Shown here: positions 15,455 through 24,765 of the stretch, piece after piece
Layout: each line of letters begins with the position of its first letter
How positions within the stretch are numbered: the first letter of the stretch is position 1
From: Saprospiraceae bacterium
Lineage (GTDB): Bacteria; Bacteroidota; Bacteroidia; Chitinophagales; Saprospiraceae
NCBI GenBank assembly: GCA_020629935.1
Contig: JAHDCJ010000038.1
Location: 8,241-43,410, forward strand
DNA length: 35,170 nt
Reading direction: 5' to 3'
Program-made: the position numbers and the translations under genes
Notes under the pieces: generated by a model
What the model was told of the DNA's origin: nothing
Databases searched by the model: none
Seen by the model: the letters and a program-made list of their open reading frames with translations, nothing else

Positions 15455-17152
15455 ATGAAACGTCTTTTGGTTTTCAAAATGTTAATATTGCTTGTTGTTT
15501 TTGTGTACGGACAAAAAGAACAGGGAAAGACAAGTAGGGAAGAGTTGGTGGTAAACACCTTTGAACTTGATCACTTACTTAGTTCCGATCCTCTAAATAA
15601 TAGTGCTTCTACTGCAAGATTTAATTTATTGGCTTATCAATCTTTATTAGGTGTAGATCCGAAAACCAATGAAATTGTTCCTGTTTTGGCTGAAACTCGA
15701 CCTATCCGTACAATAGAAAATGGTAAACATGTCCTTGTGTTTAAAATCAAAGAAGATGCGGTTTGGGATGATGGAACGCCCATTACGAACCAAGACGTAT
15801 CCACTACCTTAAAGATTATTCTTAACCCGCATGGTTTTTTATTTTCTTACCAAGGATATTTAAAGGAAGTAGAAGAAATAATTTGTGATGAGGCCGATCC
15901 GAAAACCATCAAATTAATTTATGAAAAGCCTTATGCGTTGTGGGAAGCTATTTTTATTGATATTCCAATTTTGCCTAAATATCTTTTTGATAAAGAGGAA
16001 ATATTAGATGCTTTTTCTATCGCAAACTTAAAAGGAGAATTATCCGATGTGCAAGATATTAGACTAAAAGAATTTGAAAAAAAGAGACAAGAAATGCTCG
16101 CTTCGAATGCTTCTTTTGGTTCTGGCCCATATTATGTTTCTTCATGGAGGGGCGAAAATAATATCATTTCTTTTTCAAAGAAAAAAAAATGGTGGGGCAC
16201 AAAACAAGAAGGTCTTTTTTTTGAAAATAAACCTAAAGAAATCAACTTCTATTTATGTGAATTCAATGAAGCGGTAAACCTATTTAAGGAAGGAAAAATT
16301 AATGTGTTAAATGGGTTAGCGGCAAATAAGGATTATGAATTGGAAGAAAAAAAGTCTTTATCTACTACCTTGATAGGATCAAAATTTGCCTTTGATTATG
16401 TGGGCTTGAATCAACATCATTCTATTTTGAAAACAAAGAATAACCGATTGGCTTTGGCCTATCTAGCCAATGTGGAAGGTTTTATTGATGATTATTTAAA
16501 AGGCTATGCCCAACCCGCAGTAGGAATGATTCACCCAGAGGATAAACGTTTTAACAAAGAATTAAAACCCTATAGTTTTGATTTGAAAAAAGCACAAAAG
16601 ATATTGAAAGACGAAGGATGGATAGATTCCAATAAAGATGGAATTTTGGATAAGATGGAAAATGGAAAACGGATTGATTTTCGACTAAAAGTATTATTCA
16701 ATATGGGCAATAAAAGGAGAGAAGCCTTATGTCTACATTTAAAAAAACAATTCGCTTTGGTGGGAATTGAACTTGAGATAAATAAGGTCGCTTGGGTGGT
16801 TTTGTTGGAGCGTATTCAAAGCCATCATTTTGATATGTATATTGGCGGTTGGATTTGTTCTACATTGCCAATTGATCCATATCCAATTTGGCATTCAGCA
16901 AGTAGAAATGATGGATCTAATTATGTATCCTATTTTTCTGCGGAAGCAGATGAGCGTTTAGAGAAGATGCGATATAGTGCCGATGAAGCGATGATTAATA
17001 AAAATTGGGAAAGACTACAAGAATTAGTACATCAAGATTTGCCTTATCTTTTTCTTTTTCATGAAAAGGTCAAATGTATGTACGATAAAAAAATCAAAGG
17101 CGCTTTTTATGCGCCAAGTCATCGTTCGATTTGGTTGCCTTCTCTTTATTAA
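15455..17152 (+). CDS. OppA-type extracytoplasmic solute-binding protein
   Basis: A 565-residue protein of the SBP_bac_5 (family 5) class that binds peptides or similar solutes for ABC import. The N-terminal hydrophobic stretch LLVFKMLILLVVFVYGQ looks like a signal peptide; unlike many family members there is no lipobox cysteine. Family markers include WDDGTPITNQDVSTTLK, LLAYQSLLGVDP, KLIYEKPYALWEA, the block FGSGPYYVSSW, LALAYLANVEGFID, and the C-terminal DLPYLFLFHEK. A calcium-like DSNKDGILDK segment lies in the loop before the last domain. No permease or ATPase genes are adjacent, so the transporter must be elsewhere or absent. Confidence 0.85.
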   Translation: MKRLLVFKMLILLVVFVYGQKEQGKTSREELVVNTFELDHLLSSDPLNNSASTARFNLLAYQSLLGVDPKTNEIVPVLAETRPIRTIENGKHVLVFKIKEDAVWDDGTPITNQDVSTTLKIILNPHGFLFSYQGYLKEVEEIICDEADPKTIKLIYEKPYALWEAIFIDIPILPKYLFDKEEILDAFSIANLKGELSDVQDIRLKEFEKKRQEMLASNASFGSGPYYVSSWRGENNIISFSKKKKWWGTKQEGLFFENKPKEINFYLCEFNEAVNLFKEGKINVLNGLAANKDYELEEKKSLSTTLIGSKFAFDYVGLNQHHSILKTKNNRLALAYLANVEGFIDDYLKGYAQPAVGMIHPEDKRFNKELKPYSFDLKKAQKILKDEGWIDSNKDGILDKMENGKRIDFRLKVLFNMGNKRREALCLHLKKQFALVGIELEINKVAWVVLLERIQSHHFDMYIGGWICSTLPIDPYPIWHSASRNDGSNYVSYFSAEADERLEKMRYSADEAMINKNWERLQELVHQDLPYLFLFHEKVKCMYDKKIKGAFYAPSHRSIWLPSLY

Positions 17153-17204
17153 AAGAACAAAAATATTCTATTCGATAAATTCAATAAAAGTGATCAAATT
17201 CCTT

Positions 17205-17212
17205 TACTTTTG
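17205..17212 (+). promoter_or_regulatory. Likely -7 box of the spondin-domain gene
   Basis: TACTTTTG fits TAnnTTTG and lies 20 nt before the ATG. A -33 TTG is not evident. Confidence 0.45.
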
Positions 17213-17232
17213 TAGGATAAAATAAAAACATC

Positions 17233-17895
17233 ATGAAGCAATATTTTTTTTACTTAATCATTTGTACTCTTTTGGTAAGTTCTTGTGCTAGAAACAAAGA
17301 CAATATTACACCAGAAGGGATCGCCTATGAAGTTACTTTTGTGGGAAATTGGACAGCGGCTAATCATCCTACAGACTATCCTGGTAATGCCCATTTTTCA
17401 CCAGTAACGGGTTTAAGTTTTAAAAATTTTGGCGTGTTGTTTTTGGAAGGTGCAATAGCAAGTAAAGGGATTCAAGAAATGGCAGAAACAGGGGAGACTG
17501 GAAAATTGGTGCGGGAGATTCGAAATATTATTAATAAAGAAAATGATGGTTATGATTTGGTTTTGGCTGATGGTCCAACTATGAGTGGCTCTGATTCTAT
17601 TTCTTTTGAAATAATTATCAATGAGGAACATCCTAATGTCACTTTAGTCTCTATGATTGCGCCTAGCCCCGATTGGTTTGTAAGTACAGGTATCATCAAT
17701 TTATTTGGCGTAGATGAAGTGACCGTTCCTGCTTTAGTTTATGATGCGGGCACGGATAGTGGAATTACTTTTACTTCTGAGGATTTAGAAACAGATCCAC
17801 AAGGCGTTGTTGAACCTATAGTAAGTGCGCCTTTAGGAGATGGTACTTCTATTGCAGAACCTGTAGCTTTCTTTCGATTTAAAAAAATAGAATAA
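17233..17895 (+). CDS. Spondin_N-domain lipoprotein
   Basis: A 220-residue lipoprotein with lipobox VSSC (lipidated Cys18). The mature protein is almost entirely one spondin_N domain: YEVTFVGNWTAANHPTDYPG at the N-terminus, FSPVTGLSF, FLEGAIASKGIQEMAETG, the conserved HPNVTLVSMIAPSPDWFVST and INLFGVDE. In animal F-spondin this domain binds the extracellular matrix, and in marine Bacteroidota it occurs in surface lipoproteins of unknown role. The C-terminal ALVYDAGTDSGITFTSED and a final FFRFKK strand complete the fold. Convergent with the next gene with 9 nt between stops. Confidence 0.85.
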   Translation: MKQYFFYLIICTLLVSSCARNKDNITPEGIAYEVTFVGNWTAANHPTDYPGNAHFSPVTGLSFKNFGVLFLEGAIASKGIQEMAETGETGKLVREIRNIINKENDGYDLVLADGPTMSGSDSISFEIIINEEHPNVTLVSMIAPSPDWFVSTGIINLFGVDEVTVPALVYDAGTDSGITFTSEDLETDPQGVVEPIVSAPLGDGTSIAEPVAFFRFKKIE

Positions 17896-17904
17896 AAGAC
17901 AAAC

Positions 17905-20900
17905 TTAAAAGGTAGCGCGAACACTAGCGCGTCCTACATGAATCATGCGAGCTTCTCCTGTTTTTCGACCTTCATAACTCAGGTTGAGTAATATGTTTTG
18001 TGCCAGCCTTCTTTCCAATGTTAGGTTCCATAAATAGTTCTTGCCATTTTGTAAACCTTGGAGCATGGCAAACTCGACAGGTGTGCCAGGCATTCCTGTA
18101 TAATCCACATCAACATAGGATAGTTTTAGTCGAATTTCTGTTTTAGAAATTTTGTTATAAGTCATTTCTGCACTCATATCATGGTTTAAGGTAGTCTCTA
18201 AATCTCCAATGGTATTTTTAGAATTTCGGTAGGTATAATTTAAGATGGTTCGAAAGTTTTTATTGAAAATTAAAGTGAGTTGGGGTTCTACGGTATAAAA
18301 TTGAAGAGCAAAATCTTTATTATTAAAAAACTCCGAATCATTATCTCTTGTCCCTCTACTTGCCGTTAAATTAGTTCCTATCTTTTTGCTAATATTCCAA
18401 CGTGCTTTTAAGGCTTGTTCGCTTCGTCTTCGATCTTCATAGCCTGTCGTTAAAGCTACCTTGTTTCGATTATTAGAAAAACTTAATTCCAGCCCATATT
18501 TCGGATTAATTCGATTAAAGAAGAGGCTGTTTCTTAAATTGGTATTTATAGAAACTAACGAGGAGTCTGGAAGATTAAATTCAAATGGATTCCAAGGAAA
18601 AATACTTTCGTCTTCGATGGTTCTTCGGCTGATTTGGAAGGTGGAATTGGTGCTGAATTTAGCTACAAAACCTTTAAATCCTTTTTCATTTTTCCAAATA
18701 CGAATGGGATTAAATCCGAAACTCTGACTAAATTTTAAATTATTAGATCGAATAAATTCATCTGAAAAAGTACTCACTCGAATATGATCCGCTTGATCGC
18801 TAAATACAGCCGTTTCAAATTCATCCAATTGTTTTATCCCGTCTTCATTTCGATCTATCCACGTATATACACCCTCTCCTGGATTAACTTCTAAGTAAGT
18901 ATATTCTATCTTTTGTTGTTGACCAGAGCCTAATTCATAGACGGTATTTGCCCTGATTAAACCTTTCTTTACATTCAATAAATATTCTACTCGACCAAGG
19001 TAGGTAGCTTGTGGATCTTGAGTGGTTAAGGTACTATCATTAATGACTAAATTTCGGTAAGTCATATTCCAGCGAAGGGTAGAACTTTTTTTAGCTTTCC
19101 AAAACCCATTGATATTAAAATCATCTGCGCTCGTCGCCTTTTTGAATGCATTGGCTTGATCTTCATAATCCAATCGTTTGCTATAACTTGCGCCAATTTG
19201 ATAGCTTTTATTTTCGCCTGTACTGATATAAGCTTTGGCTAGATCATAGAAAAAACTATTCGCCTGCAAACTATCGGTATCTGAAATATATTGACTGTTT
19301 TTTTCTCGCTCTCCATAAATTCCAACTTTAAATCCATTGAGCTTTTTAAAGGTTTTACTTATGTCTACACGCGGTCTAAAAAAACGACTGTCCACTTCTG
19401 TGGCTTCCGTTGTTAAGTAACTTAAAGAAGCTTTAAGATCAAATCCTTTTCGGGTAAATCGGCTAGAAGCCTCATGTTTAAATCCAGTATAATTATTTTC
19501 TCGAATAAAATTACTAATCCCATATTTAATAAAACCAACTTCTTTTTTTTGTAGAGATAAAGAGGCATTGGTTAAATGCTCATTGGCTTGAACGGCATCT
19601 ATTGTATTCCAATCTCTTCTAAACTCAATGGATCGATAATTTTGAAATTCACGAAAATTTTCGTGGACAAATTCATAGTCTACTTTGCCCAATAATTGTA
19701 ATCCTAAGTTCGGGTCTTTTTCTTTGTCCAAAATTATTTTTTGTTCATAACTAGCCTTTGCTCCTAAGCCTTGATTGTCTTGCTCATCTAAATCAGAAAG
19801 TGTATTTACATCAGAATTTGATAAAGCCACTTCTGTAAATATTTTTGCATTTTTACTAATTTCATAAGTCGCACCAAGACTATACATTTGTTGTTGATTC
19901 GGTGCGGTAAGCTTTACTACAGGTTCAAAATCACCTTGTGGCATCCCATTACTATCTGGAGAAACCCAACGGTAAACTCTAAAATTGACACTCGATGTTT
20001 CTCTAATATAATTGCCATTTCCTAAACCAACATTACTAAATTGCAAGGTATATTGTGCACTATCTTGATTAAAGGTTTGTACATACACGCTGTCGTAAAG
20101 AATGCCATTCACTAAGGTGTCTACCATCTTGTACATTGGACGATCAATGTCAAATTCTTCAAGTGTTTCTACTCCAGAAAAGAAGGCGTCTTGTGCTTGA
20201 TCTCCCAAGTCTTGAAACTGTTGTCTTTGGAACACCGAGAGTTCGTTTTGAGCATATTGATTTTTAGCATCTTGTTCGGAAAATAGATTAAAATGTACAT
20301 CTAATTTGCCGAGAGAATATTCTAAATTGGCGCCGTATAATGTGCGAGGGAAAGTATTGACTGAATAAGTAAAGTCAATAACAATTCGTTTATCTTTGGT
20401 GATTAATTGATTATTGGTGAAGGTTACCTCTCCTGTATTATAATCAATTACATAGTCATTTTCAGAACCTCTAACCAGCTGTATGCCATCAATAAATACT
20501 TTTTCTGTACCAGCAAGAATGATGATAAAACGTTCACCTACATTACCCACTAATTTATAAGGACCTTGATTACCTTCACTTCCATTAAAGGCATTTCTAG
20601 CAAATGTTCCTCTAGAAACGGCACCGCTTGCTTTAGCTTTAAGATTGCCATATTGTTCGAAAGGGACTTCCGTAGAGAAACTAGCTCCTTGTAATTTTCT
20701 TAAATAATTGAGGAAATATCCTTTAGGTTTTTGCAATTGATAATCACCAGCGATTAAAGTAGATTTATGCCGCTTTAATTGGATAAATACTTGGTCGAAT
20801 TCTTGAAGTTGTTGAGTGTTCCCTTCGGGTTGTAAAGGAATATTATTGTCAGAAATTGCGGCCAAAATTTCGATGTCATCACCAATGTTTCCAGCCATTT

Positions 20901-21408
20901 GCAAATTGAAACTTGAGTTTAAAACCAAGTCTTGATTATTACCAAATGAAATACCTCGCGCAAAGCTTCCACTGTATTTTAGGCCTTCAAAATCAAACAC
21001 TTCAGGCCCGTTATTATAAGGGTTGTATTCATAGGGTATGACATAATCTGAAAAATCTTCATAGCCAATCCAACTCGTATCTTTATGACTATAAATGGTA
21101 CTGAGTTGGTAAGGCATTACCCGATATTTTACACGTATCCCTTTGGGTAAATTCGTTTTGATTTCCCATGTTAAAAAGTTGTTATTTACTTGGTAGTAGG
21201 TAGAAGGGATAGCGCTATTATTACTAAGGTCAGTGAGTTCTACGGTCTCTGGAATTACAGTAAGGGTGTCTAAAATCAAGGTGTCAGAGATGCTAAGAAA
21301 TGTTTTTGTTCGCCAATTGGATAAAGAGGTGCCATTGTCTTTTTGACTCCAAGCAGAAGCAGAAAAACCAAAGATTAACCAACAAAGGACTACGAAGCGT
21401 AGAAACAA
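17905..21408 (-). CDS. Large outer-membrane beta-barrel protein, SprA-reminiscent
   Basis: An 1167-residue secreted protein. The N-terminus VVLCWLIFGFSASAWSQ is a signal peptide. Residues about 280-345 contain the motif series NQGPYKLVGNVGERFIII, EKVFIDGIQLVRG, DYVIDYNTGEVTFTNNQLIT and RIVIDFTYS. This series is also familiar from SprA/T9SS-translocon-like and other very large outer-membrane proteins of Bacteroidota. The remaining 800 residues are repetitive amphipathic strands ending in VGRASVRATF with a C-terminal phenylalanine, as expected for a beta-barrel inserted by BamA. It is about half the length of SprA, so it is not SprA itself. Start is the TTG at 21406-21408. It has no T9SS sorting domain. 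Confidence 0.7.
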   Translation of the reverse strand: MFLRFVVLCWLIFGFSASAWSQKDNGTSLSNWRTKTFLSISDTLILDTLTVIPETVELTDLSNNSAIPSTYYQVNNNFLTWEIKTNLPKGIRVKYRVMPYQLSTIYSHKDTSWIGYEDFSDYVIPYEYNPYNNGPEVFDFEGLKYSGSFARGISFGNNQDLVLNSSFNLQMAGNIGDDIEILAAISDNNIPLQPEGNTQQLQEFDQVFIQLKRHKSTLIAGDYQLQKPKGYFLNYLRKLQGASFSTEVPFEQYGNLKAKASGAVSRGTFARNAFNGSEGNQGPYKLVGNVGERFIIILAGTEKVFIDGIQLVRGSENDYVIDYNTGEVTFTNNQLITKDKRIVIDFTYSVNTFPRTLYGANLEYSLGKLDVHFNLFSEQDAKNQYAQNELSVFQRQQFQDLGDQAQDAFFSGVETLEEFDIDRPMYKMVDTLVNGILYDSVYVQTFNQDSAQYTLQFSNVGLGNGNYIRETSSVNFRVYRWVSPDSNGMPQGDFEPVVKLTAPNQQQMYSLGATYEISKNAKIFTEVALSNSDVNTLSDLDEQDNQGLGAKASYEQKIILDKEKDPNLGLQLLGKVDYEFVHENFREFQNYRSIEFRRDWNTIDAVQANEHLTNASLSLQKKEVGFIKYGISNFIRENNYTGFKHEASSRFTRKGFDLKASLSYLTTEATEVDSRFFRPRVDISKTFKKLNGFKVGIYGEREKNSQYISDTDSLQANSFFYDLAKAYISTGENKSYQIGASYSKRLDYEDQANAFKKATSADDFNINGFWKAKKSSTLRWNMTYRNLVINDSTLTTQDPQATYLGRVEYLLNVKKGLIRANTVYELGSGQQQKIEYTYLEVNPGEGVYTWIDRNEDGIKQLDEFETAVFSDQADHIRVSTFSDEFIRSNNLKFSQSFGFNPIRIWKNEKGFKGFVAKFSTNSTFQISRRTIEDESIFPWNPFEFNLPDSSLVSINTNLRNSLFFNRINPKYGLELSFSNNRNKVALTTGYEDRRRSEQALKARWNISKKIGTNLTASRGTRDNDSEFFNNKDFALQFYTVEPQLTLIFNKNFRTILNYTYRNSKNTIGDLETTLNHDMSAEMTYNKISKTEIRLKLSYVDVDYTGMPGTPVEFAMLQGLQNGKNYLWNLTLERRLAQNILLNLSYEGRKTGEARMIHVGRASVRATF

Positions 21409-21894
21409 TAGGTTGTTTGTTTAAAAGACTTTATACGAAATTATTCAGTGTAAAGTCTAATGAAGTATTTATTCTATGAAATTGTACTAAGCAACTCCAA
21501 TAAATTTAACGCAAAGAAAAATAATTCGTTGTAAAAAAAGCCCAAAAGTGATGCCGAATGACAAAATGATCATAAAAAATCATATTTGTGTCAAAATAAA
21601 AGTCAAAAACCCTCGTTTAAAGTATGGAAATTCAAAAAAGTTTGAATGAAAAGCAACCATTTTAATTCAATATCAGACTTATAAGTGAAGTAAAGGCAAT
21701 ACTTTAATCACTTTTCTAGTCATTTACCTAATTTCTCATGTCATTTGATAACTCAGATGTAATATTATTTGTAGAATTAGAGACAACTTGAAATTATAGT
21801 AATTTTTTTGTACTATTGCATTGCAAATTCGTTGTTACCTCAAAAATCAATTAAGATTAACCTAATTAACACAACTCATTAAATTCCTTTATTT
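21409..21894. other. 486-nt non-coding gap
   Basis: AT-rich region between two divergent genes. Apart from the promoter of the small secreted protein at 21788-21818 I see no gene, RNA or clear structure in it. Confidence 0.6.
21788..21818 (+). promoter_or_regulatory. Promoter of the small secreted protein gene
   Basis: TTG (21788-21790), a 20-nt spacer and TACTATTG (21811-21818, one mismatch to TAnnTTTG). The predicted leader is about 70 nt, longer than for other genes here. Confidence 0.55.
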
Positions 21895-22281
21895 ATGCAG
21901 TTTAAATTTGTTTTTTCATTTTTCGTTTTGCTCTTTTTTGTAAATACTATTCAAGCCCAAGACAATACTTTTGCAGATACTAACGAAGAAACAACCATTG
22001 AAGCCTCTACATTAGTTACTATTCTTGCAGATGCTGGTTCTCATATCTTTTTTACCGACCCCGAAAGTAAAGTTTGTTTTATTGATTTCGCCGAAATTGA
22101 TGGCTATGCTAAGCAATTAGTAGTTAAGAAAGGAGAAGAAATCATTATTGATGAAGCATTGTGGGAATTACCAGAAAACACCATTTATGAGTTAGATTAT
22201 GAAAAATATTTATCTGGTGAATACCAAATTGAGCTTTATACTTATGCTACAGTCATAAAGAAAGCATTAAACGTTAAATAA
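21895..22281 (+). CDS. Small secreted protein of unknown function
   Basis: A 128-residue protein with a clear signal peptide (FKFVFSFFVLLFFVNTIQAQ, cleavage after about residue 22). The mature part is acidic and predicted to be mostly beta: TLVTILADAGSHIFFTDPES, KVCFIDFAEIDGYAKQLVV, and a final strand YQIELYTYATVIKKALNVK. The C-terminal segment resembles a short strand-pair end as in T9SS or PKD-type domains but lacks their signature. It has a good promoter and a strong terminator, so it is a well-defined single-gene transcript. I do not recognise a family. Confidence 0.75.
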   Translation: MQFKFVFSFFVLLFFVNTIQAQDNTFADTNEETTIEASTLVTILADAGSHIFFTDPESKVCFIDFAEIDGYAKQLVVKKGEEIIIDEALWELPENTIYELDYEKYLSGEYQIELYTYATVIKKALNVK

Positions 22282-22305
22282 CATCCTTTAAGGATTTAAA
22301 ATATT

Positions 22306-22338
22306 AAAGCACAAACTCTTTGAGTTTGTGCTTTTTTT
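22306..22338. terminator. Rho-independent terminator
   Basis: A perfect 13-bp stem (arms 22306-22318 and 22322-22334, 3-nt loop) runs into a T7 tract. It lies 24 nt after the small secreted protein gene and 18 nt from the end of the convergent DUF1295 gene. Confidence 0.9.
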
Positions 22339-22356
22339 ATTGATGTAATGTTGACT

Positions 22357-23127
22357 TTACCAAAGCTTTGGAAAAAAGGCATGCGTGCTTTTTATATAAT
22401 CTTGGTAAGCTGGATTCTTCTTTAACTTAGCTTCTAACATAGGAACACCAGAAACTTTTAACAATAAAAAACTAATTAGTATGGGACTAATTATCGAATA
22501 ATAGATCATTCCAAAAGGAATTGAATAAATAAAAACGCCCCACCATAAAAGCACTTCTCCAAAATAATTCGGATGTCTCGATCTACTCCACAGTCCAGTT
22601 TGTATAATCTTCCCTTTATTTTCTCCCGATTTTTTAAATTGATACAACTGATAATCGGAAATACTTTCAAATAAAAAACCAATACACCAAAGGCTACTTC
22701 CAATGATGAAAAATAATTGGGCATATGGAGTGATGAATGTTTCCGCAGAGACCGCAACCATCAAAGGCAAACTAATAACCCACATACAAAATCCTTGTAA
22801 AAGAAAGACTTGAAATATAGTTCGAATCACAAAATACTTTCCCCATTCTTCTCGCCATTTTTTATATCGCCAATCTTCTGGCTTTCCCCAATTTCGAATC
22901 CATAAATAAATGCCCAATCGCAAGCCCCAAATAATGACCATGCCCAAAAGGATGCGTTTCGAGATATCCGTATCAAAAGAAGTAAGAAAGACAATACTCA
23001 AACTTACAAATCCAAGCCCCCAAGCAATATCTACCAATCCATTGTTTTTTTTGTACATGGCTATTAAAAACCATAGACTCACATAGACTAGAATAAAAAC
23101 AGCGGCAAATGAAAAGGGATTTGACAT
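22357..23127 (-). CDS. DUF1295 family membrane protein
   Basis: A 256-residue membrane protein from the ATG at 23125-23127; longer upstream readings give an atypical N-terminus. About seven hydrophobic helices. Conserved family blocks are GLVDIAWGLGFV (29-41), WGKPEDWRYKKWREEWGKY, FESISDYQLYQFK (153-165) and GLWSRSRHPNYFGEVLLWWG at 178-197. These are shared with the steroid 5-alpha-reductase / isoprenylcysteine methyltransferase-like superfamily, in which the SRHPNYFGE loop lies near the cofactor site. An oxidoreductase role on a membrane lipid is possible but unproven. Divergent from the M20 peptidase gene. Confidence 0.9.
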   Translation of the reverse strand: MSNPFSFAAVFILVYVSLWFLIAMYKKNNGLVDIAWGLGFVSLSIVFLTSFDTDISKRILLGMVIIWGLRLGIYLWIRNWGKPEDWRYKKWREEWGKYFVIRTIFQVFLLQGFCMWVISLPLMVAVSAETFITPYAQLFFIIGSSLWCIGFLFESISDYQLYQFKKSGENKGKIIQTGLWSRSRHPNYFGEVLLWWGVFIYSIPFGMIYYSIISPILISFLLLKVSGVPMLEAKLKKNPAYQDYIKSTHAFFPKLW

Positions 23128-23148
23128 AGAAATAGTAATTAAATAAAG

Positions 23149-23156
23149 TATATTTG
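23149..23156 (+). promoter_or_regulatory. Likely -7 box of the M20 peptidase gene
   Basis: TATATTTG matches TAnnTTTG exactly. A TTTG at 23120-23123 lies 25 nt upstream, slightly far for a -33 element. The box lies 68 nt before the ATG used here, and an earlier ATG at 23159 follows it closely, so this promoter fits either start. Confidence 0.45.
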
Positions 23157-23224
23157 TGATGCGTTTATACAGAAGTAATTTAAAAGTTATCTTACCACCT
23201 ACAGGCAAATATAAAAATAAAAAC

Positions 23225-24598
23225 ATGGACCATTTAAAAGACCTTTTAGAAACAAAAAAAACAACCTATTTAAATGAATTATTGGACTTACTAAGAATCC
23301 CTTCAGTAAGTGCTGATCCGGCATATAAAGAAAGTGTATTTCAAACCGCAGATTTTATTAAAGATAAATTGATCGAAGCAGGATGTGATGGCGTAGAAGT
23401 TTGTCCAACTGCTGGTTATCCTATTGTGTATGGAGAAAAAATAATTGATCCTTCTTTACCCACGGTGTTGGTTTATGGTCATTATGATGTACAACCTGCC
23501 GATCCTTTAGAGTTGTGGGATTCTCCTCCATTCGAACCTGTTATTAAAGAAGATAAAATCTATGCACGTGGAGCTTGTGACGATAAAGGGCAAATGTATA
23601 TGCATGTCAAAGCTTTTCAAAATATGATGGAAACCAATTCCCTTCCATGTAATGTGAAATTTATGATAGAAGGAGAAGAGGAAGTCGGATCAGAAAATTT
23701 AGAGACCTTTGTTAAAGCTGAAAAAGAACGATTAAAAGCAGATGTGTGTTTGATTTCTGATACCTCAATGATCGCCAACGATGTACCTTCTATTTGTGTA
23801 GGACTTCGTGGACTTAGTTATGTAGAAGTAGAGGTAACAGGGCCAAATCGAGATTTACACTCAGGTGTTTATGGAGGGGCTGTAGCCAACCCGATCAATA
23901 TTTTATCAAAAATGATTGCTTCTTTACAAGATGAAAATAATCATATTACTATTCCTTCTTTCTATGATGATGTTGCGGTAGTAAGCGAAGAAGAACGAAA
24001 AGCAATGAACGAAGCTCCATTCGATTTGATTGATTATCAAAAGGATTTGGAGATTGATAAAATTCATGGAGAAGATGGGTATACGACTTTAGAGCGCACT
24101 TCAATCCGACCTACTTTAGATGTCAATGGAATGTGGGGAGGTTATATTGGAGAAGGTGCAAAAACAGTTTTACCTTCTAAAGCTTTTGCTAAAATTAGTA
24201 TGCGATTAGTACCTAATCAAAATCCAGATAAGATTACCAAACTGTTTGAAGATCATTTTAAATCGATTGCTCCACCTTCGGTGAAAGTAAAAGTTACTCC
24301 ACATCATGGAGGGGATCCTGTCGTTACTCCAACGGATTCTTTAGAGTATAAAGCAGCAAGCAAAGCCTATGAAAAGACCTTTGGAAAAACTCCAATCCCA
24401 CAACGAAGCGGAGGAAGTATTCCAATTGTGGCTCTATTTGAAAATGAACTAAAAGTCAAAACTGTTTTAATGGGTTTTGGATTAGATTCTGATGCGATTC
24501 ATTCGCCTAATGAGCATTATGGATTATTCAATTACTTTAAAGGAATCGAAACTATTCCTTACTTTTTTAAATATTATACCGAAATGAAAACGACTTAA
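23225..24598 (+). CDS. M20 family dipeptidase
   Basis: A 457-residue di-zinc peptidase. Motifs: VYGHYDVQPADP (His86 ligand, Asp88 assisting), YARGACDDKGQ (Asp119 bridging), MIEGEEEVGS (the E-E pair at 151-153 includes catalytic base and ligand), a later ISDTSM aspartate, and C-terminal HSPNEHYG. This layout matches the cytosolic M20/M25/M40 dipeptidase (CNDP-like) group with a lid domain inserted between residues of about 210 and 370. It hydrolyses dipeptides or N-acyl amino acids. I start at the ATG at 23225; an ATG at 23159 in frame would add 22 residues not seen in the family. Confidence 0.92.
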   Translation: MDHLKDLLETKKTTYLNELLDLLRIPSVSADPAYKESVFQTADFIKDKLIEAGCDGVEVCPTAGYPIVYGEKIIDPSLPTVLVYGHYDVQPADPLELWDSPPFEPVIKEDKIYARGACDDKGQMYMHVKAFQNMMETNSLPCNVKFMIEGEEEVGSENLETFVKAEKERLKADVCLISDTSMIANDVPSICVGLRGLSYVEVEVTGPNRDLHSGVYGGAVANPINILSKMIASLQDENNHITIPSFYDDVAVVSEEERKAMNEAPFDLIDYQKDLEIDKIHGEDGYTTLERTSIRPTLDVNGMWGGYIGEGAKTVLPSKAFAKISMRLVPNQNPDKITKLFEDHFKSIAPPSVKVKVTPHHGGDPVVTPTDSLEYKAASKAYEKTFGKTPIPQRSGGSIPIVALFENELKVKTVLMGFGLDSDAIHSPNEHYGLFNYFKGIETIPYFFKYYTEMKTT

Positions 24599-24627
24599 TC
24601 CGCGAATCATTTTTGACAAAATTATAA

Positions 24628-24662
24628 AGGCGATACTGTTTTGGTATCGCCTATTTTTTTTT
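24628..24662 (+). terminator. Rho-independent terminator after the M20 gene
   Basis: A 9-bp GC-containing stem (arms 24628-24636 and 24644-24652, 7-nt loop) is followed by A and then a T9 run. It lies 30 nt after the stop codon. Confidence 0.85.
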
Positions 24663-24765
24663 GTTCGCACCAAAAAAAGATTCAACTGCATCATTATTAT
24701 TAAACGCATCTTGGTAAGAGAAGAAATTCTCCGTCCGCCATTTATTTTTTACTACTTAATTTTTA

